DNA from: Martinezella lusitana
Lineage (GTDB): Bacteria; Pseudomonadota; Alphaproteobacteria; Rhizobiales; Rhizobiaceae
Assembly: GCF_900094565.1 (NCBI RefSeq)
Contig: NZ_FMAF01000004.1
Coordinates: forward strand, 310,001-374,000
Length of the DNA stretch: 64,000 nt
Direction of reading: 5' to 3'
Shown: piece after piece, positions 54,191-63,850 of the stretch
Layout of the letters: every line of letters begins with the position of its first letter
Position numbering within the stretch: position 1 is the first letter of the stretch
Program-made: the position numbers and the translations under genes
Notes under the pieces: model-generated
The model's input: the letters and a program-made list of their open reading frames with translations, nothing else
Databases searched by the model: none
What the model was told of the DNA's origin: nothing

Positions 54191-54655
54191 TCAACGCTGC
54201 CCTTTCGATCGCGTCGCAAGCACATTGCGGATCGAGAAGCTCGAATGAATTCTCAGCACCCCCGGCAAGGTCGAGAGAATATCCTTGTGGATACGCTCGA
54301 AGTCGCCGGGGTTGGCGACCTCCACGCGCAGGAGGTAATCGGATCCACCCGTCATCAGAAAGCATTCGCGGATCTCCGGGTGCTTACGCACCGCCGCCTC
54401 GAAACGGTCGAGATGATCCTCCGTCTGCCGTTCGAGCGTGATGTTGATAATGACGGCGATCGCCGTTTCGGCCTGGGAGGTATCCACGAGCGCCGTGTAG
54501 CCCCGAATTACGCCCGCCTGCTCCATCAATCTGATGCGCCGCAGACAGGCGGACGGCGAGAGCCCTACCTCGCTTGCCAGCCTTGCATTGCTGAGGCGGG
54601 CATCGAGGCGAAGCAAGCGAAGAATATTGCGATCGATCGCATCAAGCGCCGCCAT
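54191..54655 (-). CDS. Lrp/AsnC-family regulator of the dad operon
   Basis: The 154-residue regulator has an AsnC helix-turn-helix (about 5-55, LASEVGLSPSACLRRIRLME) and a RAM domain with MTGGSDYLLRVEVANPGDFE. It is divergent from dadX-dadA, the arrangement in which Lrp-type proteins activate alanine catabolism. The gap between them is AT-rich and 125 bp long. Its product probably responds to alanine. Confidence 0.9.
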   Translation of the reverse strand: MAALDAIDRNILRLLRLDARLSNARLASEVGLSPSACLRRIRLMEQAGVIRGYTALVDTSQAETAIAVIINITLERQTEDHLDRFEAAVRKHPEIRECFLMTGGSDYLLRVEVANPGDFERIHKDILSTLPGVLRIHSSFSIRNVLATRSKGQR

Positions 54656-54780
54656 GTGGATTCTTTCAAAAATTCGCGGATCGTTTCAATATCTGCCCAA
54701 CTACACAATAATCAATCACTGTTCGATGAGCAATTTCACGATCATATCAATAATCTCACCTCAGGAAAACGAGGGTGAAT

Positions 54781-55914
54781 ATGGACAGCGGCATAATGGA
54801 TTCCCGTGGGCCAAAACTGGCGATCGATAGCGGAGCTTGCGGTTACCTCACGATCGACCTCAAGGCCCTGCGCAGGAACTACGACAAGCTTTCCTCCATC
54901 GTCGCGCCCGCACGAGCGGCGGCTGTCGTCAAGGCCGATGCCTACGGGCTTGGCGCAAACCAGGTCTCCAAGGCACTTTATGGGCACGGCTGCCGCCATT
55001 TCTTCGTTGCCCATTTTATCGAAGCTTTGCGGCTGCGGCCGCAATTGCCGCGCGATGTATCGATCTTCGTGCTGAACGGCCTGTTGCCGGACAACGAGAT
55101 CGCTTGCGCGGAAGGCGGCATTATCCCCGTCATCAATTCGCTCGATCAGCTGCGACAATGGGTCGAGGTTGCACGCTCCTTGCACCGCAAGCTTCCGGCG
55201 GTCCTCCAGTTCGACACCGGCATGTCGCGGCTCGGCATACCCATGGAGGACAGAAGCGCCGTTGCTGCCTGCCTTAAGACATGCAGCGACATCGACATTC
55301 TGTTCATCATGAGCCATCTCGCCTCCGCGGACGATGGCGACAGCGAGCAGAATGCCGACCAGCTTGCGCGGATGCGTCGCGTTGCCAAGGACTTCCCCGG
55401 CTACGATATCTCCTTTGCGAACTCCGGCGGCATCTTCCTTGGCAGCGACTTTCATGGCGTACTCGCGCGGCCGGGCATCGCCCTTTACGGTGGCGCTGCG
55501 ACCGGCGGCGTGGCCAATCCGGTGGAACCCGTCGTCCGGCTTGATGTGGCCGTGGTACAGACCCGCACGGTTCCAGCAGGCGCTCGCGTCGGTTATGGCG
55601 GCGTGCATGTGACGAAGGCACAGGCCCGGCTTGCGACGATTGCCGCCGGCTATGCAGACGGTCTTCCGCGCAGCCTCAGCGATCGAGGCGCGGTCTACTA
55701 TGACGGTGTACGGTTGCCGATCGTCGGCCGCGTTTCGATGGACAGCACGACAATCGATATCAGCGCCCTGCCGGAAGACGCGCTCTCCTTCGGAAGCCTG
55801 GTGGAAGTACTGGGGGATCATCAGACTTTGGAGGATCTTGCGCGGGATGCCGGCTTGATTTCCTACGAGATCCTCACCAGTCTCGGCCATCGCTTCCATC
55901 GCCAATACGTCTGA
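54781..55914 (+). CDS. dadX: Alanine racemase, catabolic type
   Basis: The 377-residue PLP enzyme has the cofactor lysine in [15 protein letters not shown] and the catalytic tyrosine region [15 protein letters not shown], with [13 protein letters not shown] near the end. It interconverts L- and D-alanine. ATG 54781 is preferred over GTG 54775 because GAGG then lies 7 bases upstream. With dadA 31 bp downstream and an Lrp gene divergent, the role is catabolism of L-alanine through D-alanine, not only cell-wall supply. Confidence 0.92.
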   Translation: MDSGIMDSRGPKLAIDSGACGYLTIDLKALRRNYDKLSSIVAPARAAAVVKADAYGLGANQVSKALYGHGCRHFFVAHFIEALRLRPQLPRDVSIFVLNGLLPDNEIACAEGGIIPVINSLDQLRQWVEVARSLHRKLPAVLQFDTGMSRLGIPMEDRSAVAACLKTCSDIDILFIMSHLASADDGDSEQNADQLARMRRVAKDFPGYDISFANSGGIFLGSDFHGVLARPGIALYGGAATGGVANPVEPVVRLDVAVVQTRTVPAGARVGYGGVHVTKAQARLATIAAGYADGLPRSLSDRGAVYYDGVRLPIVGRVSMDSTTIDISALPEDALSFGSLVEVLGDHQTLEDLARDAGLISYEILTSLGHRFHRQYV

Positions 55915-55945
55915 CCTCCTTACCGCTCAATTCACTGGGGACATC

Positions 55946-57196
55946 ATGAAAGTCGTCGTTCTGGGTGCCGGCATCGTCGGCGTGACATCCGCCTATCAGC
56001 TCGCCAAGGCGGGCCACGAGGTCACGGTCGTCGACCGGCAGCAGGGGCCGGCGCTGGAGACAAGCTTTGCCAATGCCGGCGAGGTCTCCTTCGGCTATTG
56101 CTCGCCCTGGGCGGCTCCCGGCATTCCCATGAAGGCGCTGAAATGGCTGTTCATGCACCATGCGCCGCTCATCCTGCGCCCGAAGGTCGATGCCGCCATG
56201 CTGTCATGGCTCGTGAAGATGCTGTCGAACTGCACCTCGGAACGCTATGCGATCAACAAGAGCCGCATGCTGCGCCTTGCCGATTATAGCCGCATCTCGT
56301 TGGCTGCGGTTCGCGAAGAGACTGGTATCGCCTATGACGAGCGCATGCAGGGCACGCTGCAGCTCTTCCGGACGCAGCAACAGCTCGATGCATCCGCCAA
56401 GGACGTCAAGGCCCTGGCCGCCGACGGCGTCCCCTATGAAGTTCTCGACCGCGACGGCTGCATCCGCGTCGAACCGGCGCTACGGCATGTCCGCGACAAG
56501 CTCGTCGGCGGTCTGCTGACGCCGAAGGACGAGACCGGCGACTGCTTCAAGTTCACCAATGCGCTCGCCGCAAAGGCGGTGGAACTCGGCGTGCGTTTCC
56601 AATACGGCACGACGATCAAAGGCCTCGACATCCAGGGCGGACAGGCACGCGGCGTCGTTACCGAAGGTGGACGCCTGGACGCCGATGCTGTTGTCGTCGC
56701 ACTCGGCAGCTATTCGCCGCTGCTGCTCAAGCCGCTCGGCATCAAGCTTCCGGTCTATCCGGTCAAGGGCTACTCCCTGACCATCCCGATCACCGACGCG
56801 TCGCGCGCGCCGGAATCGACCGTGATGGACGAAACCTACAAAATCGCCATCACCCGCCTCGGCGACCGCATCCGCGTCGGCGGCATGGCTGAGATCTCCG
56901 GTTACACCAATGATCTCGGCCTTCCCCGGCGACGAACGCTCGAACATTCCGTCACCGATCTCTTCCCCGGCGGCGATGTCGCCAAGGCCTCCTTCTGGTC
57001 GGGCCTGCGGCCGATGACCCCGGACGGGACGCCGGTGATCGGACCGACGAATATCAAGGGGCTGTTCCTCAACACCGGGCACGGCACGCTCGGATGGACC
57101 ATGAGCTCCGGCTCCGCGCGGGTCATCAGCGACCTCGTCAGCGGCCGCAAGCCTGATATCGACGCGACGGACCTTGCCATCAGCCGGTACGCCTGA
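55946..57196 (+). CDS. dadA: D-amino acid dehydrogenase (small subunit)
   Basis: The 416-residue flavoenzyme has the FAD motif [21 protein letters not shown] at residues 3-23, followed by [20 protein letters not shown], a DadA signature. [16 protein letters not shown] and [13 protein letters not shown] are near the end. It oxidises D-alanine to pyruvate and passes electrons to the quinone pool, at the inner face of the membrane. GGGG precedes ATG 55946. It is co-transcribed with dadX. Confidence 0.95.
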   Translation: MKVVVLGAGIVGVTSAYQLAKAGHEVTVVDRQQGPALETSFANAGEVSFGYCSPWAAPGIPMKALKWLFMHHAPLILRPKVDAAMLSWLVKMLSNCTSERYAINKSRMLRLADYSRISLAAVREETGIAYDERMQGTLQLFRTQQQLDASAKDVKALAADGVPYEVLDRDGCIRVEPALRHVRDKLVGGLLTPKDETGDCFKFTNALAAKAVELGVRFQYGTTIKGLDIQGGQARGVVTEGGRLDADAVVVALGSYSPLLLKPLGIKLPVYPVKGYSLTIPITDASRAPESTVMDETYKIAITRLGDRIRVGGMAEISGYTNDLGLPRRRTLEHSVTDLFPGGDVAKASFWSGLRPMTPDGTPVIGPTNIKGLFLNTGHGTLGWTMSSGSARVISDLVSGRKPDIDATDLAISRYA

Positions 57197-57233
57197 TCCA
57201 AGCCCTGTGCTGCAGTTGGTGGCTATAGCCTGA

Positions 57234-60200
57234 TCATCCGCGCCTCACCCTCCAGCTCCTAACCTCGAATGGCAGGATATCGGGGCCGGCATCGCGTGTC
57301 TGCGGCTCTTCCATCAGCGTGATGGCTTCGCCGATCTGCCAACCCTTTGCCGCGGTGACGGTCAAGCCACCCCGACGGCCGGCCGGCTCGTAGACGCGCA
57401 GGACAAGTCCGTCCCCATCTTCAGCCGGCTTGACGGTCGAAAGCGCGACCGGAGTTCCCGTTAGATCGAGTGCGGCAAATGAGGCTTCGGCCAGGTTCGA
57501 GGCAGCCGCAACAATCAACGGCTGGTTCAGATCTTCGGCTTCCTCGCGTACACCGCCGCTATGCCACTCGCCGGTATGCGGCATGAGCGCATAGGTGAAA
57601 CGCTGCTCGCCTTCATCGGCCAGGGGATCCGGATAGATAGGTCCGCGCACCAGGCTGATGCCGAGCACATTGTCGCGGGCGCTATGGCCGTATTTCGCAT
57701 CGTTGAGCAGGGCGACCCCGAAGTCTGGCTCGCTCATGTCGATGAAGCGATGCGCGGCCGCCTCGAACATCGCCGCATCCCAGCTGGTGTTGGTATGCGT
57801 CGGCCTGCTGACGATGCCATAGGCGCATTCGAAGGTCGCCGTGCGCGAGCGGATCGCAACCGGGCTCAGCGACCGCAGCAGCGCGCGGCGGTCATGCCAG
57901 TCGACGCTGGTTTCAATATCGAGCCTTCGCGAATTGGCCGTCAAAACATAATGCAGCACGATGCTGGAATCGCGATAGCGATGCACGACCTTGATGGAGG
58001 CCCGATGCGGCCCTTCTTCGACAAGCTCGATGCTTTCCGGCTTGTCGAGGCGAATGCCGACCTCGGCATAGTCGGCATCGATGTCCCAGGCATCCCAGTT
58101 GCGCGGCTTGTCGACGGGGTAGACCCAGAGCTGGTTGGCCGGTTCCGCCAGCGCCTCGCGCCCGCTCGCCTTGTGAATGAGGCTTTGGACAGCACCATCG
58201 GCTCCGATGACAGCGGCAAGATGCTCGTTCTCCAGACGATCCACCGTTGCTCGCAACCCTGTTGCCGGCTTCAATGCGGCACGGTCGAACACGCGGGCTG
58301 ACAGAGGCTCGATGCTGTCGGCCGTCGAAAGTATGGTGCCATCGGCAAGCACGGCGTTGAACGACCGACGATCGAGAGAGGGATTGACGACGACGAGGGC
58401 ATCCGCGAGATCGCCCCTCGGCAAGAGGGACGCGATCGCGTCCATGGCTTGCCGCTGAACCGTCTTGGCATGGTCGATGACCTCGGAAAGCTCCCGCTCC
58501 GCATCCTGATAGACTTCGCGAATGCTCGATCCCGGCAGGATGTCGTGGAATTCGTTCTTCAGCGTCAGGCGCCAGTCGGCTTCCAGGCTCACCGGTGCCG
58601 CCGCCCCGGCCATATGGGCAATGGACGCCAGGGTCTCGGCCGTGATCAAGGCTCGTTCGGCCCGGCGATGCAGCCGTTTCACCCCGCTCTGGCTCGTCAG
58701 CGTGGCGCGATGCAGCTCGAGATACATTTCGCCGGACCAGGTGGGAAGGCGCTTTTCGCTGGCGGTCAAATGGGCGCTGGTAAAGAAATCCCCGACCTTG
58801 CCCCAACGCGCCTTCGGGATCGCCGGGAATGCGCGTAATTGCTCCTCACGCTCGACCATCTCCGGCGTCACGCCACCGCCACCATCGCCATAGCCGACCG
58901 CCAGCAGCGACGTGTCATGCAGCGTCTTGGCGCGAAAATTCTTCCAGGTCGGCAGGAAACAATCCGCCTGCACGAAGCCGTTATAGCCCTCCATCGGATT
59001 GTTGAAGACGTGGCTCAGGACACGGCTGCCATCCAGGCCTTCCCACCAGAAGAGATCATAGGGGAACCTGTTGGTTTCACTCCAATTGACCTTGATGGTG
59101 AAGAAGCTTTCGATGCCGCCCTGGCGCAGCAATTGCGGGAGAGCGCCGGAAAAGCCGAAGCAATCCGGCAGCCAGCATATTGTGTGGCGCACGCCGAAGG
59201 TCTTCTCGAAATAACGCTGGCCGTAGAGGATTTGGCGCACCAGGCTCTCGCCCGTCGGCATGTTCGTGTCGGGCTCGACCCACATGCCGCCGATCACCTC
59301 CCAGGAACCGTCGGCAACCCTCTCCTTGATCCGGGCAAACAAGTCCGGATCGTCGGCTTCGATCTGGGCATAGTATTGCGCGGTCGATTGGTTGAAGCGG
59401 AAATCGGGCGAACGCTCCATCAGTGACAGGGCCGTGTGGAAGGTGCGACGCATCTTGCGGCGCGTCTCGTCATAGGGCCAGAGCCAGGCGAGATCGATAT
59501 GGGCATGGCCGGTCAGCAGCAACTCACCGTTTTGCGGGTAGCGCTGCTGCAGGGTGCGAAGGCGAGCGAGCAATTGCTCATGGGCTTCCGCCACGCTTTC
59601 CCGCTCACGGTCGGAAAGGGCTGCCGGGTTCTGGACGAGCTCCGGCAATTCCCAGATTTTCCGTTGCCACTCGGCATTGGCCGTGCGCGAGATATAGGGC
59701 TCGGTCGCAGACGGCCAATCGAGGCTGCGGAGCGCCGCTTCGGCTGCATCCAAAATGTGCGGCACAGCCTCGTGTTCGCCGAGCGCACCGACCGCTTCAG
59801 CGATCTGTCGCAGCAGAAGATGCAACCGGTGCACCGGCATATCCAGCCAGGCGAGCTGCGCACGGTTCAGTTTCGGTTGCCGGTTCGGCTCGCCAAAGGG
59901 GAAGCGGGCAACGCTATCGGTTGAAATCGCGAGATTGCGGCCCTTCAGCGGAAACTCCTGGTGGTAGGGATCAAGGCCGAAGCGTTCTTCCTGTCCCTCC
60001 CCGAAGCCCAGCGTGATCAGGCTCTCCCCGCCGAGATCGAGCTGCAGGCGCGTTTCGTCCAACGGCCAGCCGGCGGGCGCGCTCGCCCGTGCCGCGAAAT
60101 GCACCACCCCCTTGCGATGCGGCCAGGCCTGGCCGATCGCAATCCTTTCGCCGTCGAAGCTCCAGTTCTCGATGGCGAGCGTAGCGCGTTCGCGCCAATG

Positions 60201-60260
60201 GCTGAGCTCTGCCGTACGTACCTTGAGGCGGTCCAAACGCTGGGCGGTCGTAAGATGCAT
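57234..60260 (-). CDS. Alpha-mannosidase, glycoside hydrolase family 38
   Basis: The 1008-residue enzyme has the GH38 zinc-site motif TGHAHIDLAWLWPYDETRRK near residue 253 and the nucleophile aspartate in GMWVEPDTNMPTGESL near 328. Large C-terminal beta domains follow. It cleaves alpha-mannosides; no signal peptide is visible, so it works in the cytosol on imported oligosaccharides. ATG 60260 starts the family-like MHLTTAQRLDRLKVRTAELS. It is convergent with dadA and has no sugar transporter beside it in this window. Confidence 0.92.
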   Translation of the reverse strand: MHLTTAQRLDRLKVRTAELSHWRERATLAIENWSFDGERIAIGQAWPHRKGVVHFAARASAPAGWPLDETRLQLDLGGESLITLGFGEGQEERFGLDPYHQEFPLKGRNLAISTDSVARFPFGEPNRQPKLNRAQLAWLDMPVHRLHLLLRQIAEAVGALGEHEAVPHILDAAEAALRSLDWPSATEPYISRTANAEWQRKIWELPELVQNPAALSDRERESVAEAHEQLLARLRTLQQRYPQNGELLLTGHAHIDLAWLWPYDETRRKMRRTFHTALSLMERSPDFRFNQSTAQYYAQIEADDPDLFARIKERVADGSWEVIGGMWVEPDTNMPTGESLVRQILYGQRYFEKTFGVRHTICWLPDCFGFSGALPQLLRQGGIESFFTIKVNWSETNRFPYDLFWWEGLDGSRVLSHVFNNPMEGYNGFVQADCFLPTWKNFRAKTLHDTSLLAVGYGDGGGGVTPEMVEREEQLRAFPAIPKARWGKVGDFFTSAHLTASEKRLPTWSGEMYLELHRATLTSQSGVKRLHRRAERALITAETLASIAHMAGAAAPVSLEADWRLTLKNEFHDILPGSSIREVYQDAERELSEVIDHAKTVQRQAMDAIASLLPRGDLADALVVVNPSLDRRSFNAVLADGTILSTADSIEPLSARVFDRAALKPATGLRATVDRLENEHLAAVIGADGAVQSLIHKASGREALAEPANQLWVYPVDKPRNWDAWDIDADYAEVGIRLDKPESIELVEEGPHRASIKVVHRYRDSSIVLHYVLTANSRRLDIETSVDWHDRRALLRSLSPVAIRSRTATFECAYGIVSRPTHTNTSWDAAMFEAAAHRFIDMSEPDFGVALLNDAKYGHSARDNVLGISLVRGPIYPDPLADEGEQRFTYALMPHTGEWHSGGVREEAEDLNQPLIVAAASNLAEASFAALDLTGTPVALSTVKPAEDGDGLVLRVYEPAGRRGGLTVTAAKGWQIGEAITLMEEPQTRDAGPDILPFEVRSWRVRRG

Positions 60261-60767
60261 GGCATGTCCTACATGGTTTGATGTCGACGCGGACCGGATG
60301 ATGTGCGGCCGTGGTTTCGAATATGTGGCGCAGTTCAACGAAAAATAGGGTGATGGCGGCAGGGGTTAGCCCCCAAACGCTCGATCAGGCCGTCAAGGCA
60401 ACGAGACGCGAGGCCGGCATGGGTTCTTCAGCCCCTCGCGATTGGAAACGATGATATCGCCAGCCATATATCCTCCCAGGCCGACTTCGATTTCAGCGCG
60501 CATTCAACACCCTCCTCCGGCATGAAACTAGTGTAACTTAAGATGAAGGTGCGTCGGATGGCCAGCGCCAAAAGACAAAAATCCACCGCATGCGACGAAA
60601 TTGCCGCAGCCAGGAAGTAAAAACGTAAACGAGACACGACCAGGCTGTCACGATTTCGGCCGGCGACCGGGCTTCCCCGATCATCCGGCCGGCCAATTAT
60701 GCCGCCATAACGAGAATGGCGCATTTTCCATGGAGAGCGGCAAGGCAGGATGCCCTGCCGTCCAGCG
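60261..60767. other. Intergenic region, 507 bp
   Basis: Between the mannosidase start and the MFS stop there is only a possible 36-codon frame (60393-60503) and a small GGGG-CCCC hairpin at 60362-60373. The mannosidase promoter should be in the left part. Confidence 0.45.
60393..60503 (-). CDS. Possible small protein, 36 aa
   Basis: A frame from ATG 60503 encodes 36 residues (MRAEIEVGLGGYMAGDIIVS and 16 more). GGAGGAGGG lies 6 bases upstream, a strong ribosome site. A second frame from an ATG near 60521 overlaps the same site and reads MPEEGVECALKSKSAWEDIW, so the real frame is uncertain. A small GGGG/CCCC hairpin lies 20 bases past the stop. No family is recognised. Confidence 0.3.
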   Translation of the reverse strand: MRAEIEVGLGGYMAGDIIVSNREGLKNPCRPRVSLP

Positions 60768-61964
60768 TCAATGCCTCGGTATTCGCGGCAGGAAGATCGT
60801 GAATAGGCCAAGCAGCGGCAGATAGGAGCAAAGCGTGTAGACGAAGGGGATGCCATGCGTATCGGCAAAATCACCCAGGGCCGCCGCGCCAAGTCCGCCC
60901 GCTCCAAAGGCGAAGCCGAAGAAGATGCCGCCGATCAGCCCGACGCGGCCGGGGATCAGCTCCTGAGCGAAGACGACGATCGCAGGGAAGGCCGAGGCCA
61001 GCACCAGGCCGATGATGACGGTCAAGACACAGGTCCAGAACAGGTTTGCGTATGGCATCATCAGCGCGAAGGGAATGACGCCAAGGATCGAGAACCAGAT
61101 CACGAAGCGCGCGCCGAAACGATCGCCGACCGGGCCACCCATGATCGTTCCGGCAGCAACCGAGCCCAGGAACAGGAACAGCATCAGCTGCGCATCACGA
61201 ACATCGAGATGGAACTTGTCGATGACATAGAAGGTGAAATAGCTCGATATGCTCGCCATATAGACGTTCTTCGTCGCCGTCAGCAGGATCAGGATCGCAA
61301 GCGCCCACATCGCCTTGTTGCGCGCGATCGGCAAGGTGCGGCTGGGTGCTGGACGTGCGGCGTGCTGGCGGCGGTGATTGACATACCAGGTGCCGACCCA
61401 GCTGAGCACGATGAAGCCGATGACGGCCAGCACCGAAAGCCAGGCGACGCTCTTCTGGCCATGCTGAAGGACGAAGAAGGCGGCAATCAGCGGGCCGATC
61501 GCCGAACCGGCATTGCCGCCGAGCTGGAACAGCGACTGGGCCAGACCATGACGGCCGCCGGAGGCCAGACGCGCCACCCGCGAGGCTTCCGGATGGAAGA
61601 CGGCCGAACCGAAGCCGATGAGGCTGGCGGCAACCAGCAGCATGCCGAAGCTTCCGGCATAGCCGAGCAGCAAAAGGCCCGAAAATGTGCTGACCATTCC
61701 GACGGGCAGCGAATAGGGCATCGGCCATTTATCCGTGACGATGCCGACCACCGGCTGCAGCAGCGACGCGGTGATCTGGAACATCATCGTCAACAGCCCG
61801 ATCTGAACGAAATCGAGCGCGTAGTTTTCTCGGAACATCGGATAAAGCGATGTCAGCAGCGATTGCATGATGTCGTTCAACAGGTGGCAGGTGCTGACCG
61901 CCACCACAATCGAGATCGTCGTCTTTTCAAATCGGGCTTGCGCACCCGAAAATGCCGCAACCAT
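60768..61964 (-). CDS. MFS transporter, Fsr (fosmidomycin-resistance)-like
   Basis: The 398-residue exporter has twelve membrane segments. It starts with VAVSTCHLLNDIMQSLLTSLYP, a signature of the Fsr group, and has QPVVGIVTDKWP and FGSAVFHPEASRVARLASGG. Fsr proteins export fosmidomycin or similar small compounds. ATG 61964 is chosen because AGGAAGGAATCCC precedes it; ATG 62003 lacks such a site. The divergent AraC gene probably controls it through a long palindrome between them. Confidence 0.9.
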   Translation of the reverse strand: MVAAFSGAQARFEKTTISIVVAVSTCHLLNDIMQSLLTSLYPMFRENYALDFVQIGLLTMMFQITASLLQPVVGIVTDKWPMPYSLPVGMVSTFSGLLLLGYAGSFGMLLVAASLIGFGSAVFHPEASRVARLASGGRHGLAQSLFQLGGNAGSAIGPLIAAFFVLQHGQKSVAWLSVLAVIGFIVLSWVGTWYVNHRRQHAARPAPSRTLPIARNKAMWALAILILLTATKNVYMASISSYFTFYVIDKFHLDVRDAQLMLFLFLGSVAAGTIMGGPVGDRFGARFVIWFSILGVIPFALMMPYANLFWTCVLTVIIGLVLASAFPAIVVFAQELIPGRVGLIGGIFFGFAFGAGGLGAAALGDFADTHGIPFVYTLCSYLPLLGLFTIFLPRIPRH

Positions 61965-62051
61965 TGGGATTCCTTCCTGCGCCGGCGACTCCTTGCCGAC
62001 CATATTGTTTGATCCGCCTTTTACACGGCTTGCGGGTGACCTTCTTTCGTG

Positions 62052-62084
62052 TTTTGGTCCAATAGTTTCTCGATTGGGCCAAAA
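62052..62084. promoter_or_regulatory. Long palindrome overlapping the AraC start codon
   Basis: The arms TTTTGGTCCAAT (62052-62063) and ATTGGGCCAAAA (62073-62084) differ from perfect symmetry at one position, with 9 bases between. The right arm ends on the A of the AraC start codon, so binding there would block translation or transcription of the regulator itself. Confidence 0.6.
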
Positions 62085-62896
62085 TGGAAAAACTCTCAAA
62101 ACAATTGCTGGCAACGCTCGACAACAGCCACGTGCAACATCTGCGGTGGATAGAAGACGCGAACGCCGACGTCGTCGTCCATAGTTCGGAACCACCGCAG
62201 GGCTATACCGTGCCGTGGCATCATCATCGCCGCACGCAATTGCTCTGCGTCTTTGCCGGCGTTGCGCTGATCGTCACGGCCCGAGGACGATGGATGGTGC
62301 CGCCCGGCCATGCTCTGTTCATCCCCGCCGGTCTGGAACATTCGATCGAGATCCAGAGCGATGTCAGCATGAAGTCCGTTTACGTGACGCCACGTGGCGA
62401 AATCCCGACGGATGAGGTGCCGCGCGTGGTGGAGGTGACGGATCTCGCCCGCAGCCTGTTGCTCGAAGCCATCCGGCTCAGGGAAGCGCCGGTCGGCCAC
62501 CGCAAGGCCGAGCTGGTTCTGTCGCTGCTCGTCGAGGAAATCGCGACACTGCCGGAGCGGCCGCTAGGCCTCCCCTTCCCGTCCGAACGGCGGCTGACCG
62601 CGCTCTGCCGTGACTATCTCGCAAACCCGACACCGAACGCCAGATTGGACGACTGGGCCGAAAAGCTGGCGATGAGCCGCCGGACATTCACAAGACAGTT
62701 CCGCAAGGAGACCGGCATCAGCTTTACGACCTGGCGTCAGCAGGCGAGCGTCTTCGCGTGCCTGCCACAACTCGCCGAGGGCCAGCCCGTCACCAATGTC
62801 GCGCTTGAAGCCGGATATGAGAGCGTGGCCGCCTTTACCACCATGTTCCGGCGCATGCTCGGCACTTCGCCGCGCACCTATATGGTCAACCGCTGA
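62084..62896 (+). CDS. AraC-family regulator
   Basis: The 270-residue regulator has a cupin-like sensor domain (about 30-120) with WHHHRRTQLLCVFAGVALIV and PPGHALFIPAGLEHSIE. Its C-terminal double helix-turn-helix (about 165-265) includes LAMSRRTFTRQFRKETGISF and AGYESVAAFTTMFRRMLGTSP. It is divergent from the Fsr-like exporter and probably activates or represses it. The start codon lies inside a long palindrome, which suggests negative autoregulation. Confidence 0.92.
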   Translation: MEKLSKQLLATLDNSHVQHLRWIEDANADVVVHSSEPPQGYTVPWHHHRRTQLLCVFAGVALIVTARGRWMVPPGHALFIPAGLEHSIEIQSDVSMKSVYVTPRGEIPTDEVPRVVEVTDLARSLLLEAIRLREAPVGHRKAELVLSLLVEEIATLPERPLGLPFPSERRLTALCRDYLANPTPNARLDDWAEKLAMSRRTFTRQFRKETGISFTTWRQQASVFACLPQLAEGQPVTNVALEAGYESVAAFTTMFRRMLGTSPRTYMVNR

Positions 62897-62997
62897 ACCT
62901 TCGCGCCTACGACAGACAGGGCGATCGACTTGGGTGACCTCCCCCTTGAAATCATCGGGCGCTTCCGGCAAACAGCGCTGAGAGCGAGGACAAGCAT

Positions 62998-63774
62998 ATG
63001 CGGCATATCCATATCGTCGGCATCGGCACGGGAAATCCCGAGCATCTGACCGTGCAGGCGATCAACGCGCTGAATGCGGCCAATGTGATCCTCGTTCCCA
63101 GCAAGGGTGCCGCCAAGACGGAGCTCGCCGATGTGCGCAGGGATATCTGCCAGCGTTACATCACCAACAAGACGATCCGCTTTGTCGACTATGACGTGCC
63201 ATCGCGCCAGATTGCCGATCGCAGCTATGTGCAAAGCGTCGATGACTGGCACGAGGAGATTTCGGCGACCTATGAGCGGCTGTTTCTCGAGCATCTGGCG
63301 GAAGACGAAAGCGCGGCCTTCCTGGTCTGGGGCGATCCCGGCCTCTACGACAGCACGCTGCGCATCATTGAACGCGTCACGGCGCGCGGCAAGGTCCCAC
63401 TCGACTACAGCATTATTCCCGGCATCACCAGCATCCAGGCGCTGACTGCGAGCCACCGTATTCCCCTCAACCTCGTCGGCAAGCCGGTGCAGATCACCAC
63501 GGGCCGGCGGCTGGCCGAGAGCTTTCCCGGCATCGCCGAAACAGCCGTCGTCATGCTCGACGGCGAACAGGCCTTCAGCAAAATCGTCGATCCCGACGCC
63601 TATATCTATTGGGGAGCCTATCTCGGCACGAAGGACGAGATTATCATCGCCGGCAGGCTCGCCGACGTATCGGAGCGCATTCTCGCGACGCGCGCGCAAG
63701 CCCGTGCCGAGCACGGGTGGATCATGGACATCTATCTCTTGCGCAAGGGGCAGGATTTCGACGACCGCGCATAA
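62998..63774 (+). CDS. cobF: Precorrin-6A synthase (deacetylating) CobF
   Basis: The 258-residue methyltransferase of the aerobic cobalamin pathway methylates C-1 of the corrin ring and removes the acetyl group. The start IHIVGIGTGNPEHLTVQAIN and the SAM site FLVWGDPGLYDSTLRIIERV are typical, and the end AEHGWIMDIYLLRKGQDF is characteristic of CobF. GCGAGGAC precedes the ATG. The cobG gene follows after 76 bp, as in rhizobial cobF-cobG clusters. No cobalamin riboswitch is seen upstream. Confidence 0.95.
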   Translation: MRHIHIVGIGTGNPEHLTVQAINALNAANVILVPSKGAAKTELADVRRDICQRYITNKTIRFVDYDVPSRQIADRSYVQSVDDWHEEISATYERLFLEHLAEDESAAFLVWGDPGLYDSTLRIIERVTARGKVPLDYSIIPGITSIQALTASHRIPLNLVGKPVQITTGRRLAESFPGIAETAVVMLDGEQAFSKIVDPDAYIYWGAYLGTKDEIIIAGRLADVSERILATRAQARAEHGWIMDIYLLRKGQDFDDRA

Positions 63775-63805
63775 GCACCGTCCGGGCCAAATCGTTTGCT
63801 CGCAG

Positions 63806-63834
63806 AAGGGGATTGTGCGAGGAAATGTCCCCTT
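63806..63834 (+). other. Hairpin in the cobF-cobG gap
   Basis: AAGGGGA (63806-63812) and TCCCCTT (63828-63834) pair perfectly around 15 bases, 17 bp before the cobG start. It may affect cobG translation or message stability. No further riboswitch elements were seen. Confidence 0.35.
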
Positions 63835-63850
63835 ATGTAAAGGCAGTTTC

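Noticed and set aside
62897..63850. Cobalamin riboswitch around cobF and cobG
   Set aside because: I looked for the B12-box and multi-stem layout upstream of cobF and cobG and saw only one simple hairpin; the intergenic gaps of 101 and 76 bp are too short for the full element.
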